Made by a program: the position numbers and the translations under genes | Source of the DNA: Pseudomonas psychrophila HA-4 | GTDB taxonomy: Bacteria; Pseudomonadota; Gammaproteobacteria; Pseudomonadales; Pseudomonadaceae | Length of the DNA stretch: 64,000 nucleotides | NCBI RefSeq assembly: GCF_000282975.1 | Contig: NZ_ALJC01000117.1 | Location: 1 to 64,000 of the forward strand | Direction of reading: 5' to 3' | Notes under the pieces: generated by a model | Told to the model about the DNA's origin: nothing | The model's database searches: none | What the model saw: the letters and a program-made list of their open reading frames with translations, nothing else | Part shown: one piece after another, positions 26,496-35,017 of the stretch | How the letters are laid out: every line of letters begins with the position of its first letter | How positions within the stretch are numbered: position 1 is the stretch's first letter

Positions 26496-27911
26496 TTACT
26501 CAGCCAGCTTAAAGGTAATGAAGCTGGCACGACCTTGACGCAGTACACGCATCGACACCGAACGATTTTTCGGCAATGACTTGGCAATTTCAGTGAATTG
26601 CTTGGCATCGGAGATCGCCTGGTTGTTGAGGTGAGTAATCACGTCGCCAGGTTGCAGACCAATCAACGCCGCAGGACCGTCCTGTACGTCTTTGATGATC
26701 ACGCCACCCTTAATGTCGTTGGCCTTCTTCTGCTCATCGCTCAAGTCCGACACGGACACGCCCAGACGGTTGCTGCTTTGCTCAGCACCGGTGGTGCCTG
26801 CCAGCTCTTTACCTTCGTCCGGGATCGCACCGACAGTCAGGTCCAGCGTTTGGCGCTTGCCGTTACGAATCACTTCAAGGGTCGCTTTGCTGCCCGCCTT
26901 GAGGGCGCCCACCAAGTGCGGCAGGTCTGCCGACATAACAATCGGTTGACCGTTCATGCTCAGGATCACGTCACCCACTTGCAGGCCGCCCTTGGCAGCC
27001 GGGCCGTTATCCAGCACCTGAGCAACCAGAGCACCGGCAGGTTTGTCGAGACCGAACGACTCAGCCAGGTCTTTGTTGACCTCTTGAATCACCACACCCA
27101 ACCAGCCTCGGCTCACTTTGCCGCCAGTCTTGAGCTGATTGGAAACATCCATCGCGACATCAATCGGAATAGCGAAAGACACGCCCATGAAGCCACCGGA
27201 GCGGGTGTAGATCTGCGAGTTGATACCCACGACTTCGCCTGCCAGGTTGAACAGCGGACCACCCGAATTACCCGGGTTGATCGGCACGTCAGTTTGGATG
27301 AACGGCACGTAGCTTTCATTCGGTAAGCTGCGGCCGATGGCGCTAATGATGCCTTGGGTCACCGTGTGGTCAAAGCCGAACGGCGAGCCGATCGCCACGA
27401 CCCATTGCCCGGCCTTAAGGTCCTGAGACTTGCCCAGTTTCAGAACAGGCAGGTTTTTGCCTTCAATTTTCAACAACGCCACATCGGAACGTGGGTCAGT
27501 GCCCACCAGCTTGGCTTTCATTTCGCTGCGGTCAGACAGACGCACGATGATTTCATCCGCATCCGCAACCACATGGTTGTTGGTCAGGATGTAGCCGTCA
27601 GGCGAGATGATAAAGCCCGAACCCAGAGACTGGGCCTCGCGCTGACGTCCGCCTTGACCACCGCCTGGCGGCATGCTGCGTTCAAAGAAATCCCGCAGAC
27701 CCGGCGGCAGGCCTTCCAGATCAGGCATTTGCATGCTGGAGACTTTACGGTCCGGCAGCTTTTGCGTGGTACTGATATTCACCACAGCGGGCGAGGCTTG
27801 CTCGACCAATTGAGTGAAGTCCGGTAGCTGAGCTTCAGCCAGGGCCGGTACCGCCTGCCCAAGCATCATCACGGCAGCAAAAATGGGTAAGTAAGATTTC
27901 AATCGAGGCAT
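26496..27911 (-). CDS. mucD: Periplasmic serine protease, DegP/HtrA-like
   Basis: Periplasmic chaperone-protease of the envelope-stress response, 471 aa. A signal peptide ends near ALAEA. The catalytic triad is in ILTNNHVVADA (His), SDVALLKIEG (Asp) and INPGNSGGPLFN (Ser). Two PDZ domains follow (SRGWLGVVIQ and LGVSVSDLSDEQ). The ATG at 27911 has GGGAG upstream; readings from 28010 lack a signal peptide at the right place. It lies after mucB on the same strand. The 184-bp gap may hold its own promoter. Confidence 0.95.
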   Translation of the reverse strand: MPRLKSYLPIFAAVMMLGQAVPALAEAQLPDFTQLVEQASPAVVNISTTQKLPDRKVSSMQMPDLEGLPPGLRDFFERSMPPGGGQGGRQREAQSLGSGFIISPDGYILTNNHVVADADEIIVRLSDRSEMKAKLVGTDPRSDVALLKIEGKNLPVLKLGKSQDLKAGQWVVAIGSPFGFDHTVTQGIISAIGRSLPNESYVPFIQTDVPINPGNSGGPLFNLAGEVVGINSQIYTRSGGFMGVSFAIPIDVAMDVSNQLKTGGKVSRGWLGVVIQEVNKDLAESFGLDKPAGALVAQVLDNGPAAKGGLQVGDVILSMNGQPIVMSADLPHLVGALKAGSKATLEVIRNGKRQTLDLTVGAIPDEGKELAGTTGAEQSSNRLGVSVSDLSDEQKKANDIKGGVIIKDVQDGPAALIGLQPGDVITHLNNQAISDAKQFTEIAKSLPKNRSVSMRVLRQGRASFITFKLAE

Positions 27912-28095
27912 TGATTTACAGCTCCCGTTAATAGCAGCAGGTGTAGGCACCAGGTCCCAAAAAACTAAAGCCAGCATAGACCGTATTTTTGACACCCGGA
28001 AAACAAACAAGGCCAGCGCCCGTTGGGCCCTGACCTAGATAAAAAGAGGAAACACAGTGCACATTGATAGGTTCACCGCTCATTTCGGCGTTGCA

Positions 28096-29064
28096 CTAAG
28101 GTTTGGCCTGAGACGGAGTTTCGGCCTGCCCTGCTCGTATTGAGAGTGCAATGCGCTCGGCGGTCCCCATCGGTATTTCACCCACAACCGTCGCCATGAT
28201 GTCTCCGTCGGGCGTGGTGAGATGCCTTGAAACCGCAACAGTCGGGCCAAGCTGCAACCGCACATCGGCAACAGCGGCGCCTTTCAAGGGCTCAAGAAAT
28301 ACAGAAAACCGCGTCAGACCATCGTCATACATGAGGCTGGTAACTTCTGATTTAGTCTTAGGATCGCGACGCACGGCACTGCTGAGCAACTCAAACCCCG
28401 GAGGTAGCCAGTCGGAATGCCAAGCATGCGCAGGCTTAATCGTGGGTGAAGCATCGTCAGCCATGGCCACAGGCCGGCATTGCCCACTGGGCTTGAGCTG
28501 GCTGTCATCAGGAGGGGTTATTTCAAGATGGGTGAACTGAAAGCGCTCCAGTAACTGACCTTTGTCATTGAGTAACAATGACTTCAACGGCAAGCCGGTT
28601 TCACGGTCCAGATACAGTTCGACACCATAACGATGCTGATCGCGTGGGGTCAGCGCAATAACCACGACCGGGCGACCTGCAACCCGCGAGTCACCGGTGC
28701 GTGTCACGGAATACCAGTCATTAAGGCGCTGGAGGTTGAGTTGTCGCGCGGTGGTATCGGCGACATCTCCAAGGCCTGAAACAACTTTGCCAGTGACGCA
28801 CTCAGTGCGTCCATCAGCACGAACAACCTCGTATGCAGCGCCATCAAGCTGAATCAGCCGTTCACGAACCTTCCCGTCTTGTACACGGTGCCAGATGCCA
28901 TGGGTAGAAAAGCTCCCATTGCGCTCGTAAATGAAGGTGCCCTGATAACTTTGCTGTTGCTCGGCTTGCCCAAGCCGTTTAAGCCAGTCTTGGGCATCAT
29001 CAGCGTGTGCGGGTACAGCAAACCAGCCACTGAGCAAAAGCGGTAACAGAGGTAGGACGCGCAT
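28096..29064 (-). CDS. mucB: Sigma-factor regulatory protein MucB/RseB
   Basis: Periplasmic protein of 322 aa that binds the periplasmic part of MucA and shields it from proteolysis, so restraining AlgU. The signal peptide is MRVLPLLPLLLSGWFAVPAHA. The MucB/RseB fold is indicated by DAQDWLKRLGQAEQQQSYQGTF and by TGLPLKSLLLNDKGQLLERFQFT. It begins eight bases after mucA and probably forms one operon with algU and mucA. The mucC gene that follows it in P. aeruginosa is not present. Confidence 0.95.
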   Translation of the reverse strand: MRVLPLLPLLLSGWFAVPAHADDAQDWLKRLGQAEQQQSYQGTFIYERNGSFSTHGIWHRVQDGKVRERLIQLDGAAYEVVRADGRTECVTGKVVSGLGDVADTTARQLNLQRLNDWYSVTRTGDSRVAGRPVVVIALTPRDQHRYGVELYLDRETGLPLKSLLLNDKGQLLERFQFTHLEITPPDDSQLKPSGQCRPVAMADDASPTIKPAHAWHSDWLPPGFELLSSAVRRDPKTKSEVTSLMYDDGLTRFSVFLEPLKGAAVADVRLQLGPTVAVSRHLTTPDGDIMATVVGEIPMGTAERIALSIRAGQAETPSQAKP

Positions 29065-29072
29065 GATGGTCC

Positions 29073-29663
29073 TTAACGGTTTTCCAAGCTGGCAGCACGT
29101 GCGTAAGGCAGAGGGCTTTCAGTACCTTTCAAGGCCGCTTGTTCAGCATGTTGGCGCAGGTAGCCCGGCAAACGCTGATCTTGCCAGCCAGGTTGACCTT
29201 GCAGCACACCGTTAGCCATCGGCCCGGTGCCATGCTCGGTGTTCTCGGTGTAGTTGGCCAACACCGCCGGGCCTTTAACCATAGGAGCGCTCAGGCTCGG
29301 CTGACCGCTTTGCTGGGCAAGCTGAACACCAACGATGTCATCTTGGTTGTACAGCCTGACACCCGCCAGAACGGCAACTGTCACCGAGGCGGCAACTGCC
29401 AGACGGCCTATGCTGCGCCAAGGGCCACGGACCACTTTGACCGGGGTTTGTTCTTCGGCCAATGCGGCCGACACAGCCGATGCGATGTCCAGGCGCGGTA
29501 TCAGCAAGTCCTTGTGCATCACTGCACGGGCAACTTGATAACGCGACCAGGTGTCACGTGTTTGTGGGTCGTCAAAGGCATTCAATACCCGACGTAATTC
29601 CAGTTCGTCCGCTTCGTTATCCATCACTGCGGACAGCGATTCCTGCAGGGCTTCACGACTCAT
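29073..29663 (-). CDS. mucA: Anti-sigma factor MucA
   Basis: Inner-membrane anti-sigma factor of 196 aa that sequesters AlgU. The N-terminal cytoplasmic part MSREALQESLSAVMDNEADELELRRVL binds sigma. One membrane segment lies near residues 84-103 (GRLAVAASVTVAVLAGVRLY), with a periplasmic tail for MucB and AlgW. The reading frame is intact with no mucoid-type truncation. The ATG at 29663 gives the family N terminus; a longer frame from 29798 would overlap algU. Confidence 0.95.
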   Translation of the reverse strand: MSREALQESLSAVMDNEADELELRRVLNAFDDPQTRDTWSRYQVARAVMHKDLLIPRLDIASAVSAALAEEQTPVKVVRGPWRSIGRLAVAASVTVAVLAGVRLYNQDDIVGVQLAQQSGQPSLSAPMVKGPAVLANYTENTEHGTGPMANGVLQGQPGWQDQRLPGYLRQHAEQAALKGTESPLPYARAASLENR

Positions 29664-29694
29664 GGCGGTTCCTCTCTTGGCTGTCGCCGCTGTC

Positions 29695-30276
29695 TCAGTT
29701 TTCCTGCAACAACGGCTGCAGGGCTTTATCGATGGCCTCCCGAGCGCGGAAAATCCGGGAGCGCACGGTACCAACCGGACATTGCATGACGCTCGCAATA
29801 TCTTCGTAACTCAGACCATCAAATTCACGCAAAGTTAATGCCGTACGTAAATCTTCTGGCAGAAGCTGAATGGTGCGGTGAACCGTGCCTTCGATCTCGT
29901 CGCGGAGCAAAGCGCGCTCCGGCGATTCCAGATCTTTAAGACCGTGATCACCATCATAGAATTCAGCATCTTCAGAACTCACATCACTATCGGGTGGACG
30001 ACGACCGCGTGACACCAAATAGTTTTTCGCCGTGTTAATGGCGATGCGGTAGAGCCACGTGTAAAACGCACTGTCACCACGAAAATTGCCAAGCGCTCGA
30101 TACGCCTTGATAAAGGCCTCTTGCGCCACATCCTGGGCTTCATGGGTGTCGTGCACAAAACGCACGATCAACCCGAGAATTTTGTGCTGGTATTTCAGCA
30201 CTAGCAGATCGAACGCACGCTTGTCACCGCGCTGAACGCGCTCGACCAGCTGCTGATCCTCTTCCTGGGTTAGCAT
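29695..30276 (-). CDS. algU: ECF sigma factor AlgU (RpoE/sigma-22)
   Basis: Sigma factor of 193 aa controlling envelope-stress, osmotic and alginate genes. Region 2 reads VRFVHDTHEAQDVAQEAFIKAYRAL and NFRGDSAFYTWLYRIAINTAKNYL. Region 4 reads LREFDGLSYEDIASVMQCPVGTVRSRIFRAR. It heads the algU-mucA-mucB-mucD group and is divergent from nadB, the usual Pseudomonas position. An AlgU-type promoter upstream indicates autoregulation. Confidence 0.97.
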   Translation of the reverse strand: MLTQEEDQQLVERVQRGDKRAFDLLVLKYQHKILGLIVRFVHDTHEAQDVAQEAFIKAYRALGNFRGDSAFYTWLYRIAINTAKNYLVSRGRRPPDSDVSSEDAEFYDGDHGLKDLESPERALLRDEIEGTVHRTIQLLPEDLRTALTLREFDGLSYEDIASVMQCPVGTVRSRIFRAREAIDKALQPLLQEN

Positions 30277-30336
30277 GAATACTCCTCATAAGACCGGGAG
30301 GAAGAGCGCTTTGCTAATTGATCAGGCTTGCAAACA

Positions 30337-30362
30337 TAGACTCGGGCTTTACACAAAAGTTC
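30337..30362 (-). promoter_or_regulatory. AlgU-dependent promoter of algU
   Basis: Read on the minus strand, GAACTT (30362-30357), a 16-base spacer and TCTA (30340-30337) match the sigma-E/AlgU consensus GAACTT-N16/17-TCtgA. It lies 60 bases upstream of the algU start and fits positive autoregulation. Confidence 0.85.
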
Positions 30363-30751
30363 TCTCCCCCCTGGCAAGTTTCCTGCGCACTCGGATTTGG
30401 CGCGCACGAAAACGCAGCTCGGGCCTGCCCGGCTGCGTCAATAATCTTGTCGTCAAATTCACCTGCCGGGGTCGCAACACCCACCCCGCATAGAATTGAC
30501 GCGATTCCCCTTTATGATGGGCAACCCTCTATGGAACCCTGGCCCGTAAGAAAAGTTCCAAAATGCCATATCGGATTTAACACCCGTCACATCAAAAAAC
30601 ACGGTTCGGGCCTCGACTGCACGCTGAGCGCAGGCCCTGATTCGCGGATTTATTCTGCAAATCGGCAAGCAGACAGCTCAAGTCTGAGGCACACTTCTCG
30701 CCCGCTGTAATTTCCCGATGCCACAAAGGCCCGGCTATTGTGCCGATCCCC

Positions 30752-30780
30752 CCCTCTATATACTAGAGGGCGCTTTTTTT
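30752..30780 (+). terminator. Stem-loop with T-run upstream of nadB
   Basis: CCCTCTA (30752-30758) and TAGAGGG (30764-30770) form a 7-bp stem, and CGCTTTTTTT follows. It ends 16 bases before the nadB start, so it might act as an attenuator. A TATACT -10-like sequence lies within the hairpin, so its role is uncertain. Confidence 0.45.
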
Positions 30781-30795
30781 GCGGACATAAGAAGA

Positions 30796-32412
30796 ATGAG
30801 CCGACATTTTCAACATGATGTGCTGGTGATTGGCAGCGGTGCTGCCGGTTTGAGCTTGGCGCTCACGCTGCCTGGCCACCTGCGTATCGCAGTGCTGAGC
30901 AAGGGTAATCTGGCCAATGGCTCGACGTTTTGGGCACAGGGCGGCGTCGCTGCAGTGCTGGATGACACCGACACAGTGCAGTCCCACGTCGAGGACACAC
31001 TGAATGCCGGGGGCGGTCTGTGTCACGAAGATGCCGTACGCTTTACGGTCGAACACAGTCGCGAAGCCATTCAGTGGTTAATTGACCAGGGTGTGCCCTT
31101 CACCCGCGATGAACCCGCGGACCCAGAGCACCCCGGCTTTGAATTTCACCTGACCCGTGAAGGCGGCCACAGCCATCGCCGCATCATCCATGCCGCCGAC
31201 GCCACTGGCGCGGCCATCTTCACAACCCTGCTCGAACAAGCCCGAAAGCGCCCCAACATCGAGCTGCTCGAACAACGCGTTGCCGTTGATCTAATTACCG
31301 AACGTCGGTTAGGCCTGGAAGGCGATCGCTGCCTCGGCGCCTACGTGCTTGACCGTGCGACGGGCGAAGTCGACACCTACGGTTCGCGGTTCACCATTCT
31401 GGCCTCGGGCGGTGCCGCCAAGGTGTACCTCTACACCAGCAACCCCGACGGCGCCTGCGGTGATGGCATTGCCATGGCCTGGCGCTCAGGTTGCCGGGTC
31501 GCGAACCTCGAATTCAACCAATTCCACCCCACGTGCCTATACCACCCGCAAGCCAAGAGCTTTTTGATCACCGAAGCCCTGCGTGGCGAAGGCGCTCACC
31601 TCAAGCTGCCAAATGGCGAGCGCTTCATGCACCGTTTCGACCCACGTGGCGAACTGGCCCCGCGTGACATCGTGGCCCGCGCCATCGACCACGAAATGAA
31701 ACGCCTGGGCATCGACTGCGTTTACTTGGACATCAGCCATGAGTCCGACACGTTCATCAAGACCCATTTTCCGACGGTCTATGAACGCTGCCTGGAATTC
31801 TCCATCGACATTACTAAGCAAGCGATTCCGGTGGTTCCGGCTGCTCACTACACCTGCGGCGGCGTGATGGTCGACGGCCACGGCCGAACTGACGTCCCGG
31901 GGCTGTACGCGATTGGCGAAACCAGTTTTACCGGGCTTCACGGTGCCAATCGCATGGCCAGCAACTCATTGCTGGAATGTTTCGTGTATGCCCGCTCTGC
32001 GGCGGACGACATCCTGACGCAACTGGAGCACATCGACATACCAGACGCGCTGCCAAGCTGGGATGCCAGCCAAGTGACGGACTCGGATGAAGACGTGATC
32101 ATCGCCCACAATTGGGATGAGCTGCGCCGATTTATGTGGGACTACGTAGGCATTGTCCGCACCAACAAGCGCCTACAACGTGCCGAGCACCGCGTGCGCC
32201 TGCTACTGGATGAGATCGACGAGTTTTACAGTAACTATAAAGTCAGCCGCGACCTGATTGAGTTACGCAACCTGGCGCAAGTGGCTGAACTGATGATCCG
32301 CAGCGCGATGGCGAGAAAAGAGTCACGGGGTTTGCATTACACCCTCGACTACCCGGACATGCTGCCCGAAGCGCTGGACACTATTCTGGTGCCAACCACC
32401 TACGTCGACTGA
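30796..32412 (+). CDS. nadB: L-aspartate oxidase
   Basis: FAD enzyme that oxidises aspartate to iminoaspartate, the first step of NAD synthesis. The protein is 538 aa. It carries the N-terminal dinucleotide motif VLVIGSGAAGLSLAL, the active-site block QFHPT, and TSFTGLHGANRMASNSLLECFVYA. The ATG at 30796 gives the standard N terminus MSRHFQHDVLVIG; a reading from 30718 would cross the T-run hairpin. It is divergent from algU. Its last 32 bases overlap the end of the convergent ygfX-like gene. Confidence 0.96.
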   Translation: MSRHFQHDVLVIGSGAAGLSLALTLPGHLRIAVLSKGNLANGSTFWAQGGVAAVLDDTDTVQSHVEDTLNAGGGLCHEDAVRFTVEHSREAIQWLIDQGVPFTRDEPADPEHPGFEFHLTREGGHSHRRIIHAADATGAAIFTTLLEQARKRPNIELLEQRVAVDLITERRLGLEGDRCLGAYVLDRATGEVDTYGSRFTILASGGAAKVYLYTSNPDGACGDGIAMAWRSGCRVANLEFNQFHPTCLYHPQAKSFLITEALRGEGAHLKLPNGERFMHRFDPRGELAPRDIVARAIDHEMKRLGIDCVYLDISHESDTFIKTHFPTVYERCLEFSIDITKQAIPVVPAAHYTCGGVMVDGHGRTDVPGLYAIGETSFTGLHGANRMASNSLLECFVYARSAADDILTQLEHIDIPDALPSWDASQVTDSDEDVIIAHNWDELRRFMWDYVGIVRTNKRLQRAEHRVRLLLDEIDEFYSNYKVSRDLIELRNLAQVAELMIRSAMARKESRGLHYTLDYPDMLPEALDTILVPTTYVD

Positions 32413-32833
32413 ACTTGAGCCGCACACGCAGGCGCCGATGCTGATCTGGCGCCAGCGCGTCGCCAGCAATGCACACAGACCTCACTCTGCGCTCGCCCCG
32501 CAGGCTAAATCGCACCAGCACCATGAACGGCAGCGCCAAGCTGTCACGGTGCAGTTGTACAGCCTGCCAGCCGTTGGCACGGCTCCATAATTGCCAGCCC
32601 TCGGCACTGCGCCGCAAACCGGTAAACGCACTCGCATGCGTCAACCTAATATGTCGCGGCAACACCCAAACCCCATGCGCCAGACACAACAAAATCCCGA
32701 GCAGGCGGGCCCACACAGGCAACGAAAGAAGGCAGATTGAGATCAGCGCCAGCGATTGGGCTGCAAGATACGCCGCCAGCAATTGGCCTGAGGCCTGCCA
32801 GCGGCATTCGAAATAATTACTTGGGTTGGACAC
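32381..32833 (-). CDS. YgfX/CptA-like membrane protein
   Basis: Small inner-membrane protein of 150 aa. Two membrane segments lie at about residues 15-55 (LLAAYLAAQSLALISICLLSL and WARLLGILLCLAHGVWVL), followed by a basic cytoplasmic tail rich in Arg. It starts within the end of sdhE (17-base overlap), the same order as ygfY-ygfX of E. coli. There the product is called CptA, proposed as a toxin acting on MreB/FtsZ, which is disputed. Sequence similarity is low, so the assignment rests on topology and context. Its 3' end overlaps nadB. Confidence 0.75.
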   Translation of the reverse strand: MSNPSNYFECRWQASGQLLAAYLAAQSLALISICLLSLPVWARLLGILLCLAHGVWVLPRHIRLTHASAFTGLRRSAEGWQLWSRANGWQAVQLHRDSLALPFMVLVRFSLRGERRVRSVCIAGDALAPDQHRRLRVRLKFSRRRWLAPE

Positions 32834-33071
32834 GGTCCAGAATCATGCGGACCATGCGCTGCAGCTCGGGGTCATCAGACTCGGCACGTTCCATGAACCA
32901 GCCGAACATGTCCTGATCTTCGCACTCAAGCAGCTTGCGATAGCACTCGCGATCAACGTCATTGAGGTGGGGGTAAACCTCCTTGACGAACGGTACCAGC
33001 AGTACGTCCAGCTCAAGCATGCCGCGGCGGCTGTGCCAGTAGAGACGATTGAGTTCAACATCTTCGACCAT
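32817..33071 (-). CDS. sdhE: FAD assembly factor SdhE (CptB/YgfY)
   Basis: Small protein of 84 aa that promotes covalent flavinylation of succinate dehydrogenase. The key RGxxE motif is seen in YWHSRRGMLELDVLL, followed by the acidic five-helix fold (LECEDQDMFGWFMERAE). The ATG at 33071 gives the family N terminus; a longer reading to 33167 lacks similarity. It is translationally coupled to the ygfX-like gene and divergent from ygfZ. Confidence 0.92.
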   Translation of the reverse strand: MVEDVELNRLYWHSRRGMLELDVLLVPFVKEVYPHLNDVDRECYRKLLECEDQDMFGWFMERAESDDPELQRMVRMILDRVQPK

Positions 33072-33220
33072 GGAGCGCTCCTCAAATAGAGCGCAAGTAT
33101 ACAGGCCGATCCGCCATAGAACAGTCGGCTTTGGTCGCTGGGTGTTGATCCTTTGCGAACTACCCATTTACAGGTCACCCCTCTATGATGTGCCCCAGAC
33201 TTTATAACGTGCGATGACTC

Positions 33221-34165
33221 ATGGCCGACTCCGCTTTTTTCTGCACCCTATCTCACGAAGGCGTTCTCGCTGTTATCGGCAACGACGCCAGCAAGTTCCT
33301 GCAAGGGCAATTAACCTGCAACCTCAACTATTTGAGCGACACACGCTCAAGCTTGGGTGCGCGTTGCACGCAAAAAGGCCGGATGCAATCTAGCTTTCGT
33401 ATCGTCCTCGAACCTCAGGGCTGTTTTTTGGCCATGGCGCGCGAACTGGTTGAACCGCAATTGGCTGACCTAAAAAAATACGCTGTGTTCTCCAAGTCCA
33501 AACTGACTGATGACAGCGCCAACTGGGTGCGCTTTGGCCTGAACCAAGCTGACGTGGTACTGGAAAGTCTGGGTATCCAACTGCCAGCCGATACCGACAG
33601 CGTGGCCCATGCCAATGGCCTTATCGCCATTCGCGTCTCTGAAGGCCGTGCCGAGTTGTGGGCTGCGGCGGAACAAACCGACGCCCTGCGCCAGCACTTG
33701 CAAGCGCAACTCAGTGAAGCCGATCTCAATCAATGGATACTAGGCCAGATACGTGCAGGTATCGGCCAGGTCATGCCCCAGACTCGCGAGTTGTTCATCC
33801 CGCAAATGCTCAATCTGCAAGCCGTGGGCGGTGTCAGCTTCAAAAAAGGCTGCTACACCGGGCAAGAAATCGTTGCGCGCATGCAGTACCTCGGCAAACT
33901 CAAACGCCGTCTCTACCGCCTGTCGCTTGGCGCGAGCCACGCGGTGCCAGAACCTGGAACGCCGCTGTTTTCACCGACTCACAACAGCTCCGTAGGTGAA
34001 GTCGTGATTGCCGCTCAAGCGCAAGACAGCATTGAATTGCTTGCCGTATTAACCGCTGAGGCGGCCGAAGCGGGAGACATTCATGTGGGTGATGTGCAAG
34101 GTCCTGAGCTTTCGTTGCTTGATCTGCCTTATCAGCTAGACCGTGATCGTGAGATCCAGCGCTAA
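33221..34165 (+). CDS. ygfZ: Folate-binding protein YgfZ
   Basis: Tetrahydrofolate-dependent protein of 314 aa that supports assembly or repair of some Fe-S enzymes and affects tRNA modification. The signature KKGCYTGQEIVARMQYLGKLKRRLY near residues 206-230 contains the invariant Cys. The N-terminal part (DASKFLQGQLTCNLNYL) resembles GcvT-type folate domains. It is divergent from sdhE, and both genes serve cofactor insertion. Confidence 0.94.
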   Translation: MADSAFFCTLSHEGVLAVIGNDASKFLQGQLTCNLNYLSDTRSSLGARCTQKGRMQSSFRIVLEPQGCFLAMARELVEPQLADLKKYAVFSKSKLTDDSANWVRFGLNQADVVLESLGIQLPADTDSVAHANGLIAIRVSEGRAELWAAAEQTDALRQHLQAQLSEADLNQWILGQIRAGIGQVMPQTRELFIPQMLNLQAVGGVSFKKGCYTGQEIVARMQYLGKLKRRLYRLSLGASHAVPEPGTPLFSPTHNSSVGEVVIAAQAQDSIELLAVLTAEAAEAGDIHVGDVQGPELSLLDLPYQLDRDREIQR

Positions 34166-34186
34166 TTGCCACCCTAGAGAACAGAA

Positions 34187-35005
34187 ATGAGTATGCTGGC
34201 GCACAAAGTCCAAATGGACTTGGTAAAGGCCATCGATCGAGATGACCTGGTTTTGCCCACGCTACCGGAAGTGGCGTTAAACATCCGCAAGGCAGCAGAA
34301 AACCCTGAAATCAGCGTCAGTAATCTGAGCAAAGTCATCGGTCGCGATACGGCGCTGGCAGCACGACTGATTAAAGTCGTTAACAGCCCGCTCCTGCGTG
34401 CACTCTACGAAGTCACCGACTTGCACACGGCCATTACGCGGCTGGGCGTCAATTACAGCAGTAATCTGGCCATTGGCTTGGTCATGGAACAGATTTTCCA
34501 TGCCCGCTCGGAAGTCGTCGAAAACAAAATGCGTGACGTCTGGCGCCAAAGCCTAGAAGTGGCTGGTATTTGCTACACCCTGTGCCGTCGATACACCTCG
34601 CTCAAACCCGACCAGGCCGCACTGGGTGGGCTCGTGCATCAAATTGGTGTGTTGCCAATTCTGACCTATGCCGAGGAGCACAACGAACTGCTCTCCGACC
34701 CCGTGTCGTTGAACCACGTGATAGAGCGCATTCACCCGCTGATTGGCGACAAATTGCTCGCGGTCTGGGAGTTCCCGGAAATGCTGCTCAAGCTTCCCGG
34801 CCAATACCAAGATTTCACCCGCGAGTCCAAAGCCGTCGATTACATCGACCTGGTGCAAATCGCCACCGTGTTCTGTCATCAGCGCAACACCTTGACTCTC
34901 AGCCAAGCGTTGAGCGCCCTACCGGCCTTCAATCGACTGAGGTTGGATGCGGACAGCGAAAAGCTTCAGCAAGAGCTGGAAGACGCGCGCGGAATGTTTA
35001 TTTAA
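34187..35005 (+). CDS. HDOD domain protein
   Basis: Signalling-type protein of 272 aa made almost entirely of an HDOD domain. It begins VLPTLPEVALNIRKAAENPEISVSNLSKVIGRDTALAARLIKVVNSPL, the typical HDOD opening, and has GLVHQIGVLPIL further on. No output domain or membrane segment is visible. HDOD proteins are HD-related domains that often lack catalytic metal ligands and act in regulation. It lies 21 bases after ygfZ and may be cotranscribed. The specific role is unknown. Confidence 0.88.
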   Translation: MSMLAHKVQMDLVKAIDRDDLVLPTLPEVALNIRKAAENPEISVSNLSKVIGRDTALAARLIKVVNSPLLRALYEVTDLHTAITRLGVNYSSNLAIGLVMEQIFHARSEVVENKMRDVWRQSLEVAGICYTLCRRYTSLKPDQAALGGLVHQIGVLPILTYAEEHNELLSDPVSLNHVIERIHPLIGDKLLAVWEFPEMLLKLPGQYQDFTRESKAVDYIDLVQIATVFCHQRNTLTLSQALSALPAFNRLRLDADSEKLQQELEDARGMFI

Positions 35006-35017
35006 CGGCCCACGGGT

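Larger units (their letters stand above)
30277..30795. other. Divergent algU/nadB intergenic region
   Basis: This 519-bp stretch has no credible gene; readings within it lack start signals and known sequence. It holds the AlgU-type promoter facing algU and a stem-loop with a T-run just before nadB. The middle part probably contains further algU promoters, but I could not identify them with confidence. Confidence 0.6.

Noticed and set aside
28096..29663. Mucoid-type truncation of mucA
   Set aside because: The frame is intact from the sigma-binding region through the membrane segment to a normal C terminus.
30318..30710. A 130-codon frame in the algU/nadB gap
   Set aside because: It lies over the AlgU promoter, has no recognisable sequence and no ribosome-binding site. 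The region is better explained as regulatory.
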